Source of the DNA: an uncultured Bacteroidota bacterium
GTDB taxonomy: Bacteria > Bacteroidota > Bacteroidia > Chitinophagales > Chitinophagaceae
Direction: 5' to 3'
Length of the DNA: 62,351 nucleotides
NCBI GenBank assembly: GCA_903887415.1
Contig: CAISPO010000046.1
Span: 1 to 62,351 of the forward strand
A model generated the notes under the pieces. It saw nothing but the letters and a program-made list of their open reading frames with translations, was not told the DNA's origin and searched no databases. The translations under genes and the position numbers were made by a program. Shown one piece after another: positions 42,086 to 51,956 of the stretch (the first letter of the stretch is position 1; every line of letters begins with the position of its first letter).

Positions 42086-42745
42086 ATGCACCTACCAAAC
42101 AAAATATTGTCTTCTGCCCTGTTGCTATCTTATCTCACGATAGGATCGTTCACTGTCTATGCCCAAAATAAAATTAAGCATACAGTTAAGAAGGAAGCCC
42201 ATAAGACAACTACGTTGGGCATTCAATCTGGAAGAGAGCTGCTTTTCAATTCCACGCCGCTGCTCCACAGCAAGCAAAATAAAATTCATTATGGGGTAAG
42301 CAAGTCGCTGGTATTAAGGAGGCCTTTGAATGCGCACTTCAAGGCCGAAGCCGCAGTCGGGTATGGCACAATGCCTGGTACACCTTTCCCAAACACCAAT
42401 CTTCCGACTAACAAAATAAATACTTCAGTACAAGGCAAGCTATCGATGCCTTTAACCATACAATATTATTTCCTGCCGGAGCAATGCCGGGTACGCCCAT
42501 ACTGCGGCGCCGGCGTTCAAGGAAACATTCTTACAAATAACATCCAGCCCACGTACTCTGACGGCAATGCTACTGAATATCCCGGCACACAACCAGATAC
42601 TAAATACATCACCATTCTCTTTACACAGGGGGTTACGTATGAAGTAAACACAAAGATACAGGTGAGCCAATCGTTCCACTTTATACCCGGAGGCCCAAAT
42701 AAGGTAATCGGGATTGACCTCGGGATTGGCTATAAGATACCTTAA
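42086..42745 (+). CDS. Predicted outer-membrane beta-barrel protein
   Basis: 219 residues. The signal peptide (ILSSALLLSYLTIGSFTVYA) is cleaved near residue 26. The rest is barrel-like: HFKAEAAVGYGTMPG, LSMPLTIQYYFLPEQCRVRPY with PYCGAGVQGNIL, and the last strand KVIGIDLGIGYKIP, close to the OmpW/OmpX-type OMP_b-brl pattern. Two cysteines in the QCRVRPYCGAG segment might form a disulfide. The start at 42086 is chosen because the signal peptide begins there; upstream in-frame codons from 41846 appear non-coding. Confidence 0.75.
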   Translation: MHLPNKILSSALLLSYLTIGSFTVYAQNKIKHTVKKEAHKTTTLGIQSGRELLFNSTPLLHSKQNKIHYGVSKSLVLRRPLNAHFKAEAAVGYGTMPGTPFPNTNLPTNKINTSVQGKLSMPLTIQYYFLPEQCRVRPYCGAGVQGNILTNNIQPTYSDGNATEYPGTQPDTKYITILFTQGVTYEVNTKIQVSQSFHFIPGGPNKVIGIDLGIGYKIP

Positions 42746-43162
42746 GTGTAAACATCTTTCATTTCTTACGCTCAAGAGTTGCATTCATTCTCTCAATAAG
42801 AATACCGAAATCATACAGCGGCGGCTGCATAATCCCATTGAACTCACTAAATGCTGTTTCACTCAAGCCTCATTGATAATAATCTCCTACGCCAATAACG
42901 AAGTATGGAACTACCTAATTGTTTCTTACGCAAGGACGATGACACTAATCTCAATGTCGGTTATTCTGTTTGTACATATAGTCAGCGTTACCTTTTAACG
43001 CACCAGGCCCGGTTGCGCTTCCAAGGCTGCCCACTCATGCCGCTCTATAATGCCTAAGTGGTATTATTTAGGTCATAGGGTAATCTCATTTCGTGGCTAG
43101 ATAAACCTCTACCTCCTACAATAAAGCATCTAAAATGCAGGTGTTCCCCGAATGCTGAAAAT
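42746..43162. other. Intergenic region with possible gene remnant
   Basis: 417 bp without an intact gene. On the minus strand around 42765-42875 one frame reads FSEFNGIMQPPLYDFGILIE then RMNATLERKK and a stop, which looks protein-like but is preceded by stop codons. It may be a decayed gene or chance. No other structure noticed. Confidence 0.3.
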
Positions 43163-43198
43163 AAAAAGAGGCTACACAATAGCGTGCAGCCTCTTTTT
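43163..43198. terminator. Bidirectional intrinsic terminator
   Basis: A perfect 11-bp stem, AAAAAGAGGCT (43163-43173) and AGCCTCTTTTT (43188-43198), around a 14-nt loop. Runs of A and T at both ends make it work in either direction. It lies 17 nt past the stop of the minus-strand T9SS cargo gene. Confidence 0.85.
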
Positions 43199-43215
43199 AT
43201 ATATTAAATAATTAA

Positions 43216-45240
43216 TTATTTTACAACAACAAACTTCTTTGCCATAACCCTGTTCTCGGTATTGATGATCAGGTAATAATTACCGGCAGCCAAAGCGGCA
43301 GTATTAACTGTATAGTTATCTTGCTGAACATTGTTGTGTATTTCCTTGCTGACAAAGCGGGAAAGCCCGTCAATGATCTCATAAGATACCGTCTTTTCGA
43401 TCTGGTTGAAAGAAGCAGACACATTCATCACATCCTTTGCCGGATTAGGGAAAAGAGAAACATCAGCAAATGGCTTACTTACAGTCTTCACGGCATTTGT
43501 GGGGTTATTGTTTGCGATCATTGCCACTGATGGGATCAGCCCCATCATGCTGCTGTAAACGAAAGAATCCACAGAGTTTATATTTGCTGTCTGGCCACCG
43601 GGACATGGCGGATTTTCCTGTCCTGGTGTTGTGCTTAATGTACTAGAATCGTTAGGAATTACGATATTCGAATAATCGAACATTCCGCCATTTGCGTGGT
43701 AACGTCCAAATATCCTGGGGTAAGGATCGAGAATACCGTCGCATCCAAGGAATAACTGGGTTGTTGATCCCGCAACCGAAGGCACATCAATAGCAACATA
43801 GTACCAACTGTTTGCATCCAGCATAACTTGAGGACCACCATCGGTACCATCAACGGTAATCTTTTGATACATCGTGGCCTCAGAAGTATCAGCGCCGCCA
43901 TAATATTTTGTCGTAACGCCAACTAATTCTAACTCGCCGTCTTCAACTACACTGTCAGAAACACCACCAAGGGAATCTACCCATTTATAAATGTAAATAT
44001 TGTTTTGTCCTACGGGAATGATGGATGAGCCGCCAGATACAAAACTCTGAGCTATCGAATATTGCACTGCAGATAAAGCTGTACCGCCTTTAGCAACATA
44101 ATACATCGGGCCCCAGATAAATTCATTTCCTGAATTGAACCCTTCATATATATCCCTCATGGGTGCATTGTTTGTAAGATCATACCTTCCTTTTGAATAA
44201 AGGCTGTCTGTAACATAAAAAGAAACTGTTTGAGAATTGTCTGCAGGAAACTGGTCGGTAGAGTCTGACTCTATATCATACTGAATATCAAAACGGCCAG
44301 TACCAGATGCACTAAGTGCATACTCAGTTGTACCGAACATAGCCCAAATAGAGTCAGTGGCCGGATTGGTGTTATCAAAAGATGGAGTAAGGTCAACCTC
44401 GCCAGTATGCTGGTTTGAAGCCGAACCGCCTGTGGGTGTAAAAAACGTCGTTGATTTTAACTGTACGCCATGAGCAGGATTATTACCGTAATTGGCTATG
44501 AAGGCACCATCCAGCATATTATATGCTGTTGGGTTACCGGTAGTGCCAAGCTGGTTAGATGGAATGGCATAATTATGCCAGCCGGCAGCTCCACCAGGCA
44601 CAAAGCCAAGGTCATTGTTCAGGCCTTGTCCCCAACTGGTAATAGTCATTTTTACAGGAACACTAGACCGGTACTGTGAACTGATAGCAATACCGTCAAG
44701 ATTTCCGATCATAAAAACCGGAATCGTGATACCAGTGCAAGTGGTGCTGGCACCCATACCAACAGGGCCTTGACCAGGATACTCATTGATAATTACAATA
44801 GCTACAGCTCCTGCATTTTGGGCATCTAACGCTTTACAGCCGAAATCGCATGCACCAACAGGTATTGGACCACGCCAGATCACAGCTATCGTTGGCGTCA
44901 TAGACATGGTTGCTATCGCCGCTGCAGAAAATCCGGAACAACCAAAAGAATCAGAGGTTGTATCCATATAGATGGGTAAGTTCACCAACGGGGTGGTCAC
45001 CACTCCGCCCCATTCACCGGTAGCACCGCTCCCGTTGTTTGCGGTTGTATAAATTTTACTGCCTGCAATAGCAGCCGGGCTTACGACTTCTAAGCGCTGT
45101 CCTACATAATCGGCATACCAGTTCGAGCTGGTATTAATACCAAATCCATAAGACAAAGGGTGAATCTGCGCATTGGCAATCCCGGAAAAACCGAGAAAAA
45201 CTGCTATTAATAAAATCCTGGAAAAGTAATTCTGCTTCAT
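43216..45240 (-). CDS. T9SS-secreted protein with PA domain
   Basis: 674 residues. Signal peptide (ILLIAVFLGFSGIANAQ) cleaved near 25. A PA-like domain (GAVAIVIINEYPG then TTCTGITIPVFMIGNLDGIAI) about residues 130-190 is typically inserted in proteases or used for protein binding; no protease domain was found here. A beta-rich middle follows, and a C-terminal type IX sorting domain: VSLFPNPAKDVMNVS through AAGNYYLIINTENRVMAKKF. The product should be secreted across the outer membrane and anchored. A strong terminator follows the gene. Confidence 0.85.
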   Translation of the reverse strand: MKQNYFSRILLIAVFLGFSGIANAQIHPLSYGFGINTSSNWYADYVGQRLEVVSPAAIAGSKIYTTANNGSGATGEWGGVVTTPLVNLPIYMDTTSDSFGCSGFSAAAIATMSMTPTIAVIWRGPIPVGACDFGCKALDAQNAGAVAIVIINEYPGQGPVGMGASTTCTGITIPVFMIGNLDGIAISSQYRSSVPVKMTITSWGQGLNNDLGFVPGGAAGWHNYAIPSNQLGTTGNPTAYNMLDGAFIANYGNNPAHGVQLKSTTFFTPTGGSASNQHTGEVDLTPSFDNTNPATDSIWAMFGTTEYALSASGTGRFDIQYDIESDSTDQFPADNSQTVSFYVTDSLYSKGRYDLTNNAPMRDIYEGFNSGNEFIWGPMYYVAKGGTALSAVQYSIAQSFVSGGSSIIPVGQNNIYIYKWVDSLGGVSDSVVEDGELELVGVTTKYYGGADTSEATMYQKITVDGTDGGPQVMLDANSWYYVAIDVPSVAGSTTQLFLGCDGILDPYPRIFGRYHANGGMFDYSNIVIPNDSSTLSTTPGQENPPCPGGQTANINSVDSFVYSSMMGLIPSVAMIANNNPTNAVKTVSKPFADVSLFPNPAKDVMNVSASFNQIEKTVSYEIIDGLSRFVSKEIHNNVQQDNYTVNTAALAAGNYYLIINTENRVMAKKFVVVK

Positions 45241-45347
45241 AAATTTTTGTTTTGTTTTTTAGTTGAGCAAAGCAAGGTATAAAAGAAATGCAATATTACC
45301 AAAAATACCCCCTTTTTGGGTGAGTTCTACCCTTACTTTCGTGTTTT

Positions 45348-46343
45348 TCACCCCGCCAAACCTAATTGCCTGCTCAAATCAAGCATTCTCTCAATAGGGA
45401 TCCCAGCAGCCTGTCTCAGTTTTTCATCCATAGTTATCTCCGGCAGTTCATACTTCATACAGAGATACAATTTCTCAAGAGTGTTCAGTTTCATATGGGG
45501 GCAATTATTACAGGCACATGCATTATCTGGCGGCGCAGCAATAAATGTTTTGCCAGGAGCTCTCTGCTGTATACTATGTAATATCCCTGTTTCCGTAGCT
45601 ACTATATAAACTAATGCATCATCCTTTTCTGCAAACTTCAGTAATTGAGTGGTTGACCCAATAAAGTCAGCAATGCGCAATACTGCTTCCTCACATTCCG
45701 GGTGGGCTATCAGTTTAGCCTCCGGGTGCCTCTGCTTCAGCTTCGTTATCTTCTCCAGCGAAAAAATCTCGTGTACCATACAGGCGCCATTCCACAACAG
45801 CATATTCCTGTCCGACTTCCTGTTAATATATCCTCCCAGGTTCTTATCAGGTGCAAAAATAATTTCCTGGCCCTTAGGTAAGCTTTCCACTATCAGTTGT
45901 GCATTGGACGACGTACATATAATGTCGCTAAGCGCCTTTATTCCTGCAGAACAATTAATATAAGATATAACCAGGTGGTTAGGATGCCTGTCCTTAAACG
46001 CTTTAAAAAGTGCAGGCGGGCAACTATCGCTAAGCGAGCAGCCGGCTTTCAGGTCAGGCAACAGCACTTTCTTACCAGGGTTCAGGATCTTAGCGGTCTC
46101 AGCCATGAAATGCACACCGGCAAATACAATTATTTCCGCCTCTGTTTTCGCCGCCTGCTGTGCAAGCCCCAGGCTGTCTCCTATATAATCTGCTATATCT
46201 TGTATATCGGGCTCCTGGTAATAATGCGCAAGCACAACCGCATTCTTTTCTTTCTTCAGCTTAGTGATCTCCTCAAAAAGATCTAACGATGGATCAATGT
46301 CCATATCTAAAAAACCCTTTTGTTCCAATTCCTTATATTTCAT
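45348..46343 (-). CDS. nadA: Quinolinate synthase
   Basis: Condenses iminoaspartate with dihydroxyacetone phosphate for NAD synthesis. 331 residues. The [4Fe-4S] cysteines are Cys102 ([12 protein letters not shown]), Cys188 (WNGACMVHE) and Cys281 ([14 protein letters not shown]). [20 protein letters not shown] is the conserved N-terminal substrate motif. No nadB or nadC lies next to it. It is the leftmost gene flanking the large divergent intergenic region. Confidence 0.95.
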   Translation of the reverse strand: MKYKELEQKGFLDMDIDPSLDLFEEITKLKKEKNAVVLAHYYQEPDIQDIADYIGDSLGLAQQAAKTEAEIIVFAGVHFMAETAKILNPGKKVLLPDLKAGCSLSDSCPPALFKAFKDRHPNHLVISYINCSAGIKALSDIICTSSNAQLIVESLPKGQEIIFAPDKNLGGYINRKSDRNMLLWNGACMVHEIFSLEKITKLKQRHPEAKLIAHPECEEAVLRIADFIGSTTQLLKFAEKDDALVYIVATETGILHSIQQRAPGKTFIAAPPDNACACNNCPHMKLNTLEKLYLCMKYELPEITMDEKLRQAAGIPIERMLDLSRQLGLAG

Positions 46344-46985
46344 ATCCTGTATCCTTTTTCGTGGAATTAACTCCGTTTATCATCATCTAACAAGCAGAAA
46401 AACAACGTTATTCACATCCCTATTAATAACCTTTAAAATTTTAAAAAAACTTAACCACTATTATTAGGGCTGTGGGTTCGGGGAATAAAAAAAGTTATTC
46501 CTATTGCAAATTAGATAGTTTTAGTTTATTCACAGGAAACTGTTTTATTATTAACACATAAAAAGCAGTGATAGCAGTGATCTAACAATAAAAGTTGGAA
46601 TTGTGGATTAAAAAGGCTGTTAGTAAAAATCCCCACCTTAATATCGTAGAAGAATGTGGAGAAGTTTTTTTAGGCACGGATAACTTTTAAAAACGGCTGT
46701 CCATTAATTAGTTATAAAGCGAAACCCTATTTTCTACACCGATTACCCAATGCTTATCCACACCCCAAAATGATCAAATCCGGAGAGAAAACGAAGCGAT
46801 AAAATAAATATAAAATCTGTGCCAGTAAAAGGCAGAAAAAGACAGGAAAAACAAGGAATCATATAAAAAGCGGGCAAATAAATGTAATTTCAAAAATAAA
46901 GATTGAAAATATGGGAATAACTTGTGCAAAATCTAATTTTTCACATAAATTTGCCCTCCTTTATAAAACATAACACAAACCTGCA
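46344..46985. other. Candidate replication origin (DnaA-box-rich intergenic region)
   Basis: 642 bp, AT-rich, without a gene, between divergent nadA and ppiD. Exact DnaA boxes (TTATNCACA): TTATTCACA at 46408-46416, TTATTCACA at 46526-46534 and TTATCCACA at 46754-46762. One-mismatch sites: TGTGGATTA at 46602-46610, TGTGGAGAA at 46655-46663 and TTTTTCACA at 46937-46945. Long A/T-only stretches (around 46797-46815 and 46885-46920) could serve as the unwinding element. By chance an exact box on either strand is expected less than once in this length. No dnaA gene is in the window, so this is a hypothesis. Confidence 0.55.
46922..46953 (+). promoter_or_regulatory. Promoter of ppiD
   Basis: TTG at 46922-46924 and TAAATTTG at 46946-46953 with 21 nt between, matching the Bacteroidota consensus. 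It would give ppiD a leader of about 25-30 nt. Confidence 0.6.
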
Positions 46986-49187
46986 ATGTCTGTAATTCAA
47001 ACGATTAGAAATAAATATGGAAAAATAGCCGGCGCTGTTATCGCTATAGCGCTGGTAGGCTTTATCATATCTGATGCGCGCAATGGTTCCTTCGGAAGTT
47101 TTTTTGGCGGCCATGACACAAACGTAATGACGGTAAACGGTGTAAAAATAGACCCCAAGGAATACCAGCAGCGCCTGAAGGAATATGAGACACTGTCAAT
47201 GATATATAATAAGGCAAAAAGCCTTGACGATGCGCAAAGGGCGCAGATTGATGAGCAGGCTGTGCAAAGCATAGTAGAGGAAGCCGTGATCGGGGAGCAG
47301 TGCGACAAACTGGGCATCCAAACTTCTGAAGACGAAAAGAAGGAGATGATCTACGGGCCTAACGTGGACCCTATGGTGGCCAACTTCACGCTGGAAGGGC
47401 AGCCTATATTTATAGACCGAGACACGCACCAGTTCAATCCGGCTATCATAAAACAGTTTGAGAAAGAGATCACCGAGCAGGCCCAGAAGGTGGACCCTAC
47501 CGGGAAATATAAAGAACAGTGGGACGCGGTGAAAAATTATGTAAAGAGAAGAAGCAGGATCAACAAATATCACATGATGCTGACCAACTCTATATATGTT
47601 CCGCTTTTTGTTTCAAAGCAAGCGGCAACAGACCAGGGCTCTATGGCTGCCATAAAATATGTAAAGGTGCCATTTACTACGATCGCAGACAATGACGTAA
47701 AAGTGAGCGATGAGGAAGTAAAGGATTACATGGCCAAACACGCCGCCATGTTCCAGGCCGATGAACCAACCCGCTCTATAGAATATGTATCCTTCGACAT
47801 CAACCCGTCTTCCGCTGACACAGCGCGCGCGCTTGGTGCACTTGCAGATATTAAGAGCGATTTTGCCGCTGCAAAAGAAAAAGATAACAAGAGCTTCGTA
47901 AATGCCAAGACGGATGACCCCAATGCCTATACAGAAGCATATCTGAATAAAAGGACATTCACGTCACGTTTTGCCGACTCTATCATGGACGCGCCGGTCG
48001 GAAGCATATACGGCCCTTATTATGAGAACGGCGGTTACAAGCTCACAAAAATAGTGGACAGGAAATCGCTCCCCGATTCTGTAAAGAACAGGCACATACT
48101 GGTGCTCACCAAAGCCCAGGGCAACGACATAGCCACAGACAGCGCTGCAAAAATGAAGCTGGACAGCGCTATTGCAGAAATAAAGTCTGGAGTAAAATTT
48201 GACTCTGTTGTACAAAAATACTCTGTGGATGACGGCAGCAAGGCCCAGGGCGGTGAAAGCACCATCACGCTGATACAAAGGCCTGGAGTACCGAAAGAGC
48301 TGGGCGACTTTATTTTTAATGGTAAGGTGGGCGAGACAAAAACGGTAAAAGTTTCCAACGATAATTTCTCCGGCTATTATTATGCTGAGATACTGGAGCA
48401 AAAAGGAATTGCACCGGCCGTGCAGACAGCGACAATAGTAAAGAACCTGGCGCCAAGCGACAGCACAGTAAATGCCATCTACGGAAAAGCAAATGAGTTT
48501 GCCGGCAAAAATACTACGCCGGAGCTTTTTGAAGCAGCAATTAAAAAACAAAACCTGGACAAAAGGATCGGCGACAATATCAAGGTAACCAACTTTTCGA
48601 TCACCGGCCTCGGCCCTTCCAGGGAAGTGGTAAGGTGGATGTTTGAGCATAAGGTGGGTGAAATATCTCCTGTATTCCAGCTTGGCCAGCAGCGCTACCT
48701 GGTAGCACAGCTTATCTCTGTGGCCGAAAAAGGGATGGTGCCACTGAGCGCAGCCAATCGCCCGCAGATAGAGCAAAAAATAAGGGAAGAGAAAAAAGCC
48801 GACATGATCGCGAAGAAATATTCAGGGTCACTTGATGCGATCGCATCGGCTTCCGGCCAGCAGGTACAGCAGGCAGACTCAGTAGTAGCAGGCGGCGGAT
48901 TTGTTCCTAACCTTGGCTATGAGCCAAAGGTTATCGGATATGCATTTGATGCAGGCTTCCAGCCCAATACGGTATCTCCGGGTATAAAGGGCATGAGCGG
49001 CGTGTATTTTATCACCGTACTGAACCGCACAAGTGCGCAGTTACCTACCGACCAGAACCTGCTGATGCAGATACTGGCATCGCAGAGAAGGAACCAGGAA
49101 ATGCAACTCATGAACGGTATTAACCAGAGCCTGCAGCAGACGATAATGAGAAAGGCAGATGCGACCTACAACCCATCTAACTTTTAA
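46986..49187 (+). CDS. PpiD-like periplasmic folding chaperone/peptidylprolyl isomerase
   Basis: 733 residues: one N-terminal membrane anchor (IAGAVIAIALVGFIISDA), then a SurA_N-like helical domain with NGVKIDPKEYQQRLKEYE near 50. A PPIC-type rotamase domain is near residues 360-450 (SVKNRHILVL then SVDDGSKAQGGEST). A second rotamase-like part and C-terminal helical domain follow. It should help fold outer-membrane or periplasmic proteins. The low Lys content in the domain core and the length match PpiD rather than SurA. A good promoter match lies within the preceding origin-like region. Confidence 0.9.
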   Translation: MSVIQTIRNKYGKIAGAVIAIALVGFIISDARNGSFGSFFGGHDTNVMTVNGVKIDPKEYQQRLKEYETLSMIYNKAKSLDDAQRAQIDEQAVQSIVEEAVIGEQCDKLGIQTSEDEKKEMIYGPNVDPMVANFTLEGQPIFIDRDTHQFNPAIIKQFEKEITEQAQKVDPTGKYKEQWDAVKNYVKRRSRINKYHMMLTNSIYVPLFVSKQAATDQGSMAAIKYVKVPFTTIADNDVKVSDEEVKDYMAKHAAMFQADEPTRSIEYVSFDINPSSADTARALGALADIKSDFAAAKEKDNKSFVNAKTDDPNAYTEAYLNKRTFTSRFADSIMDAPVGSIYGPYYENGGYKLTKIVDRKSLPDSVKNRHILVLTKAQGNDIATDSAAKMKLDSAIAEIKSGVKFDSVVQKYSVDDGSKAQGGESTITLIQRPGVPKELGDFIFNGKVGETKTVKVSNDNFSGYYYAEILEQKGIAPAVQTATIVKNLAPSDSTVNAIYGKANEFAGKNTTPELFEAAIKKQNLDKRIGDNIKVTNFSITGLGPSREVVRWMFEHKVGEISPVFQLGQQRYLVAQLISVAEKGMVPLSAANRPQIEQKIREEKKADMIAKKYSGSLDAIASASGQQVQQADSVVAGGGFVPNLGYEPKVIGYAFDAGFQPNTVSPGIKGMSGVYFITVLNRTSAQLPTDQNLLMQILASQRRNQEMQLMNGINQSLQQTIMRKADATYNPSNF

Positions 49188-49324
49188 TCGGGAGGTCAGG
49201 ATTCGAAGATTTTCAGGACCTGCCTACCGGCAGGAGGGTTTCATAGAAAGAGGTTGTTTGAAAGAACAATCTCTTTTTTGTTAAAAAGAAATAGCATTAG
49301 TAACAAATTTTGTAATTTGGTAGG

Positions 49325-49864
49325 ATGAGCGAGCGCATTATAACACTATTTGGGGAGGAGATCGTTCCTGAACAGTTGAAAGCTGTAGGGAAGAGCCGCA
49401 CCAGGAAAAAAACGGAGGAAAAAAAAGAAGAAATACCAAAAGAGGAAACGCCTAAGCCGGCAGTGGTTGCAGAACCCGAAAACACAATAGCAGAGGCTAA
49501 AGCAACAGAACCAGAGAAAGAGATCATTATTCCTGCCGACTGGGACGGAGATAAAAAATATTATTCTATCGGTGAGGTTTCTGCACTGTTTAAAGTAAAG
49601 ACCTCGCATATACGCTTCTGGACAAACGAATTCAAACTCAAAGTCAGGACTACCCGCAAAGGCGACCGGTTATATACTCCCGAACAAATACGCGAGCTGC
49701 GCGCCATACACCACCTGGTAAAAGAGCGAGGCTTTACGCTCACCGGCGCAAAGGCCAAACTGAAAGCACAGAATAAAATGGATGTAGAGACAATAGACCT
49801 GAAGCACTCCTTGCTGGAGCTAAGAAATAAATTGCTCATCATCAGGAACCAGTTGGTGGCTTAA
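49325..49864 (+). CDS. MerR-family transcriptional regulator
   Basis: 179 residues. Residues 1-70 are a charged low-complexity region (SRTRKKTEEKKEEIPKEETP and onward), unusual for MerR proteins. The MerR winged helix follows: YYSIGEVSALFKVKTSHIRF then LYTPEQIRELRAIHHLVKER. The C-terminal helix (TIDLKHSLLELRNKLLIIR) would mediate dimerisation. No metal-binding cysteines are present, so it is not a metal sensor. Common in Bacteroidota, where it may act as a global regulator. Its gene follows ppiD by 137 nt on the same strand. Confidence 0.88.
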   Translation: MSERIITLFGEEIVPEQLKAVGKSRTRKKTEEKKEEIPKEETPKPAVVAEPENTIAEAKATEPEKEIIIPADWDGDKKYYSIGEVSALFKVKTSHIRFWTNEFKLKVRTTRKGDRLYTPEQIRELRAIHHLVKERGFTLTGAKAKLKAQNKMDVETIDLKHSLLELRNKLLIIRNQLVA

Positions 49865-49900
49865 CTAATGGCACGGGTTTTACGGCAGATAAAATAAAAA

Positions 49901-50419
49901 ATGAAAAAGATACTATTTGCATTCCTCCTGCTAATAAGCACAGGCGCGCTGGCGCAGACCAGGGGTTATATACCCTATAAAGATACTGTAGATGGCGGCC
50001 TCATCTTTAATGGCCCCGTTACATTTGATGATTTGAACGGGGAAGCCAGCTTTACCTGGATGATACATGCATACGAATACAAACCCTATGATAAGGTGAC
50101 CGACTATCTCCAAAACTACATTAAAGACTATTCATTCGTAGTGTTCCTGGGCACATGGTGTGATGATTCGCACGTGCTGATACCGCGGTTTGAGCGGGTG
50201 CTGCAAGCGGTAAACTATCCGCTGTCAAAAGTGACCATGTATGGTGTGGACCGGGCAAAGACCACGAAAAACGGTGAAGAAAAAAAATACGGTATAACAT
50301 TGGTGCCAACCATTATAGTAATGAAGGATGGAAAAGAGGTTGGCCGGATAACAGAGACAGTAAAGAAAACCATGGAGGATGACCTGGCTGCAATTATCAC
50401 CTTTCCGCCTAGCCACTAA
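49901..50419 (+). CDS. Exported thioredoxin-fold protein with CxxS active site
   Basis: 172 residues. Signal peptide ending in TGALAQ (cleavage near 19). The thioredoxin fold shows VVFLGTWCDDSHVLIPRFER with Cys87 and Ser90, so the second active-site cysteine is replaced (CxxS, monothiol type). cis-Pro region is in GITLVPTIIVMKDG. Such variants may act as isomerases or have lost redox function. It lies 36 nt after the MerR gene, and may be co-transcribed. Confidence 0.8.
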   Translation: MKKILFAFLLLISTGALAQTRGYIPYKDTVDGGLIFNGPVTFDDLNGEASFTWMIHAYEYKPYDKVTDYLQNYIKDYSFVVFLGTWCDDSHVLIPRFERVLQAVNYPLSKVTMYGVDRAKTTKNGEEKKYGITLVPTIIVMKDGKEVGRITETVKKTMEDDLAAIITFPPSH

Positions 50420-50487
50420 CGCGTAATATTTTCTACTTTTACAATTCAGCCCGAAATCTTCAAATTTCGACTTAAGACTAAAAGCAG

Positions 50488-51951
50488 ATGGAATTACCGG
50501 AACATTTAACCATTGATCTCCTGGTCAAAGGGTACGACACCATAGAATTATCAGCGGCCGCGAATGACCGCATTGCGCATAACCGCTCTTACCTGGAGAC
50601 GGTGCTCAAAGAAGGCAAAACCCATTATGGCATAAATACAGGCTTTGGCTCGCTGTGCAATGTGCGCATCGGCGATCACGAGCTGGAGCAGCTACAGGAA
50701 AACCTGGTGTGCTCACATGCCTGCGGCATGGGCGACGAGGTGCCGGAAGAAATAGTGCGCCTCATGCTGGTGCTGAAAGTGCATGGCCTCAGCCAGGGCT
50801 ATAGCGGTGTGCGAACAGAGATCGTGCAGCGCCTCGCAGATTTTTACAACCTCGGTATATCGCCTGTTGTCTATGAGCTGGGTTCCCTGGGTGCATCCGG
50901 CGACCTGGCACCACTTGCCCACTTGTGCCTGCCGTTGTTTGGAAAAGGAGAAGTAAGGTATAAAGGCGAAAAAATTCCGGCTGCGCAGGCGTTGAAAAAA
51001 GAAGGTCTGGAGCCCATCGCGCTGGCCGCCAAAGAAGGCCTGGCGCTGCTGAATGGTACCCAATTCATGAATGCCTATATCTGCTGGTCGCTGATGCAGT
51101 CGAAGAAGCTGCTGGAATGGGCGGATGTGGTAGGGGCCATGTCTGTAGATGCCTTCCTGGCAAAGGACGAACCATTTAAACACCCTATACACAGGGTACG
51201 CCCGCACAAGGGGCAGATAGCAACCGGGCGGAAAATACTGGAACTCCTGGCAGGAAGTGAGATACAGAAACTGCATAAATCGCAGGTGCAGGACCCTTAT
51301 TCATTCCGTTGTATGCCGCAGGTACATGGTGCCTCGAAGGATGTGGCCGATACGGTGGCCAATGTCGCAGAGATAGAGATCAATTCAGTAACCGATAACC
51401 CTATAGTATTTCATGATGAAGACGCCATAATGAGCGGAGGCAATTTTCACGGCCAGCCACTGGCGCTTCATGCCGATTTCCTGGCGATAGCATTGGCGGA
51501 GATAGCGAATATATCAGAGCGCAGAACTTACCTGCTCGTAAGCGGGCAAAGAGGCCTTCCACCGTTCCTGGCTCCCAATGCCGGGCTGAACAGCGGCTTT
51601 ATGATAGCGCAATACACGGCAGCAGCCATAGTGAGCCAGAACAAACAATACTGCACACCGGCATCTGTGGATAGCATAGTAAGCAGCAATGGCCAGGAAG
51701 ACCACGTGAGCATGGGCGCCAATGCGGCAACAAAACTGCGCCGCGTGGTGCTCAATGTGCAGCGTGTATTGGCGATAGAACTGCTCACCGCCGCCCAGGC
51801 GCTGGATCTGCGGCGCCCGCATAAATCATCAGCCATGATTGAAAACATTTGGAGTGAGCTGCGGAAATCAGCAACCTTTATGGCGGAGGATGAAATATTG
51901 CATGATAAACTAATTGCTGCAGAGCGATTCCTGCAAAATGCCCCTTTCTAG
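50488..51951 (+). CDS. hutH: Histidine ammonia-lyase
   Basis: 487 residues. The catalytic MIO cofactor forms from Ala-Ser-Gly in GSLGASGDLAPLAH (residues 136-138). GINTGFGSL near 50 and the SH pair at 76-77 (NLVCSHACG) are as in bacterial HAL; tyrosine ammonia-lyases have His at the corresponding site, so histidine is the likely substrate. It converts histidine to urocanate. No other hut genes are nearby. The family is also found in aryl-polyene/flexirubin clusters, but the context here gives no support for that. Confidence 0.88.
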   Translation: MELPEHLTIDLLVKGYDTIELSAAANDRIAHNRSYLETVLKEGKTHYGINTGFGSLCNVRIGDHELEQLQENLVCSHACGMGDEVPEEIVRLMLVLKVHGLSQGYSGVRTEIVQRLADFYNLGISPVVYELGSLGASGDLAPLAHLCLPLFGKGEVRYKGEKIPAAQALKKEGLEPIALAAKEGLALLNGTQFMNAYICWSLMQSKKLLEWADVVGAMSVDAFLAKDEPFKHPIHRVRPHKGQIATGRKILELLAGSEIQKLHKSQVQDPYSFRCMPQVHGASKDVADTVANVAEIEINSVTDNPIVFHDEDAIMSGGNFHGQPLALHADFLAIALAEIANISERRTYLLVSGQRGLPPFLAPNAGLNSGFMIAQYTAAAIVSQNKQYCTPASVDSIVSSNGQEDHVSMGANAATKLRRVVLNVQRVLAIELLTAAQALDLRRPHKSSAMIENIWSELRKSATFMAEDEILHDKLIAAERFLQNAPF

Positions 51952-51956
51952 GTATT

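Noticed and set aside
42765..42875. Protein-like minus-strand frame (FSEFNGIMQPPLYDFGILIE, then RMNATLERKK) between the barrel gene and the T9SS gene.
   Set aside because: Preceded by in-frame stops within about 40 codons, no start and no recognised family; treated as a possible remnant only, listed under the intergenic region.
46920..46946. TTTTGCACA-like site (reverse of TTGTGCAAAA) counted as a further DnaA box.
   Set aside because: It overlaps the ppiD promoter TTG and has a mismatch, so it was not counted among the boxes.
51514..51848. Minus-strand ORFs of about 100 residues opposite hutH.
   Set aside because: Shadows of a certain gene.
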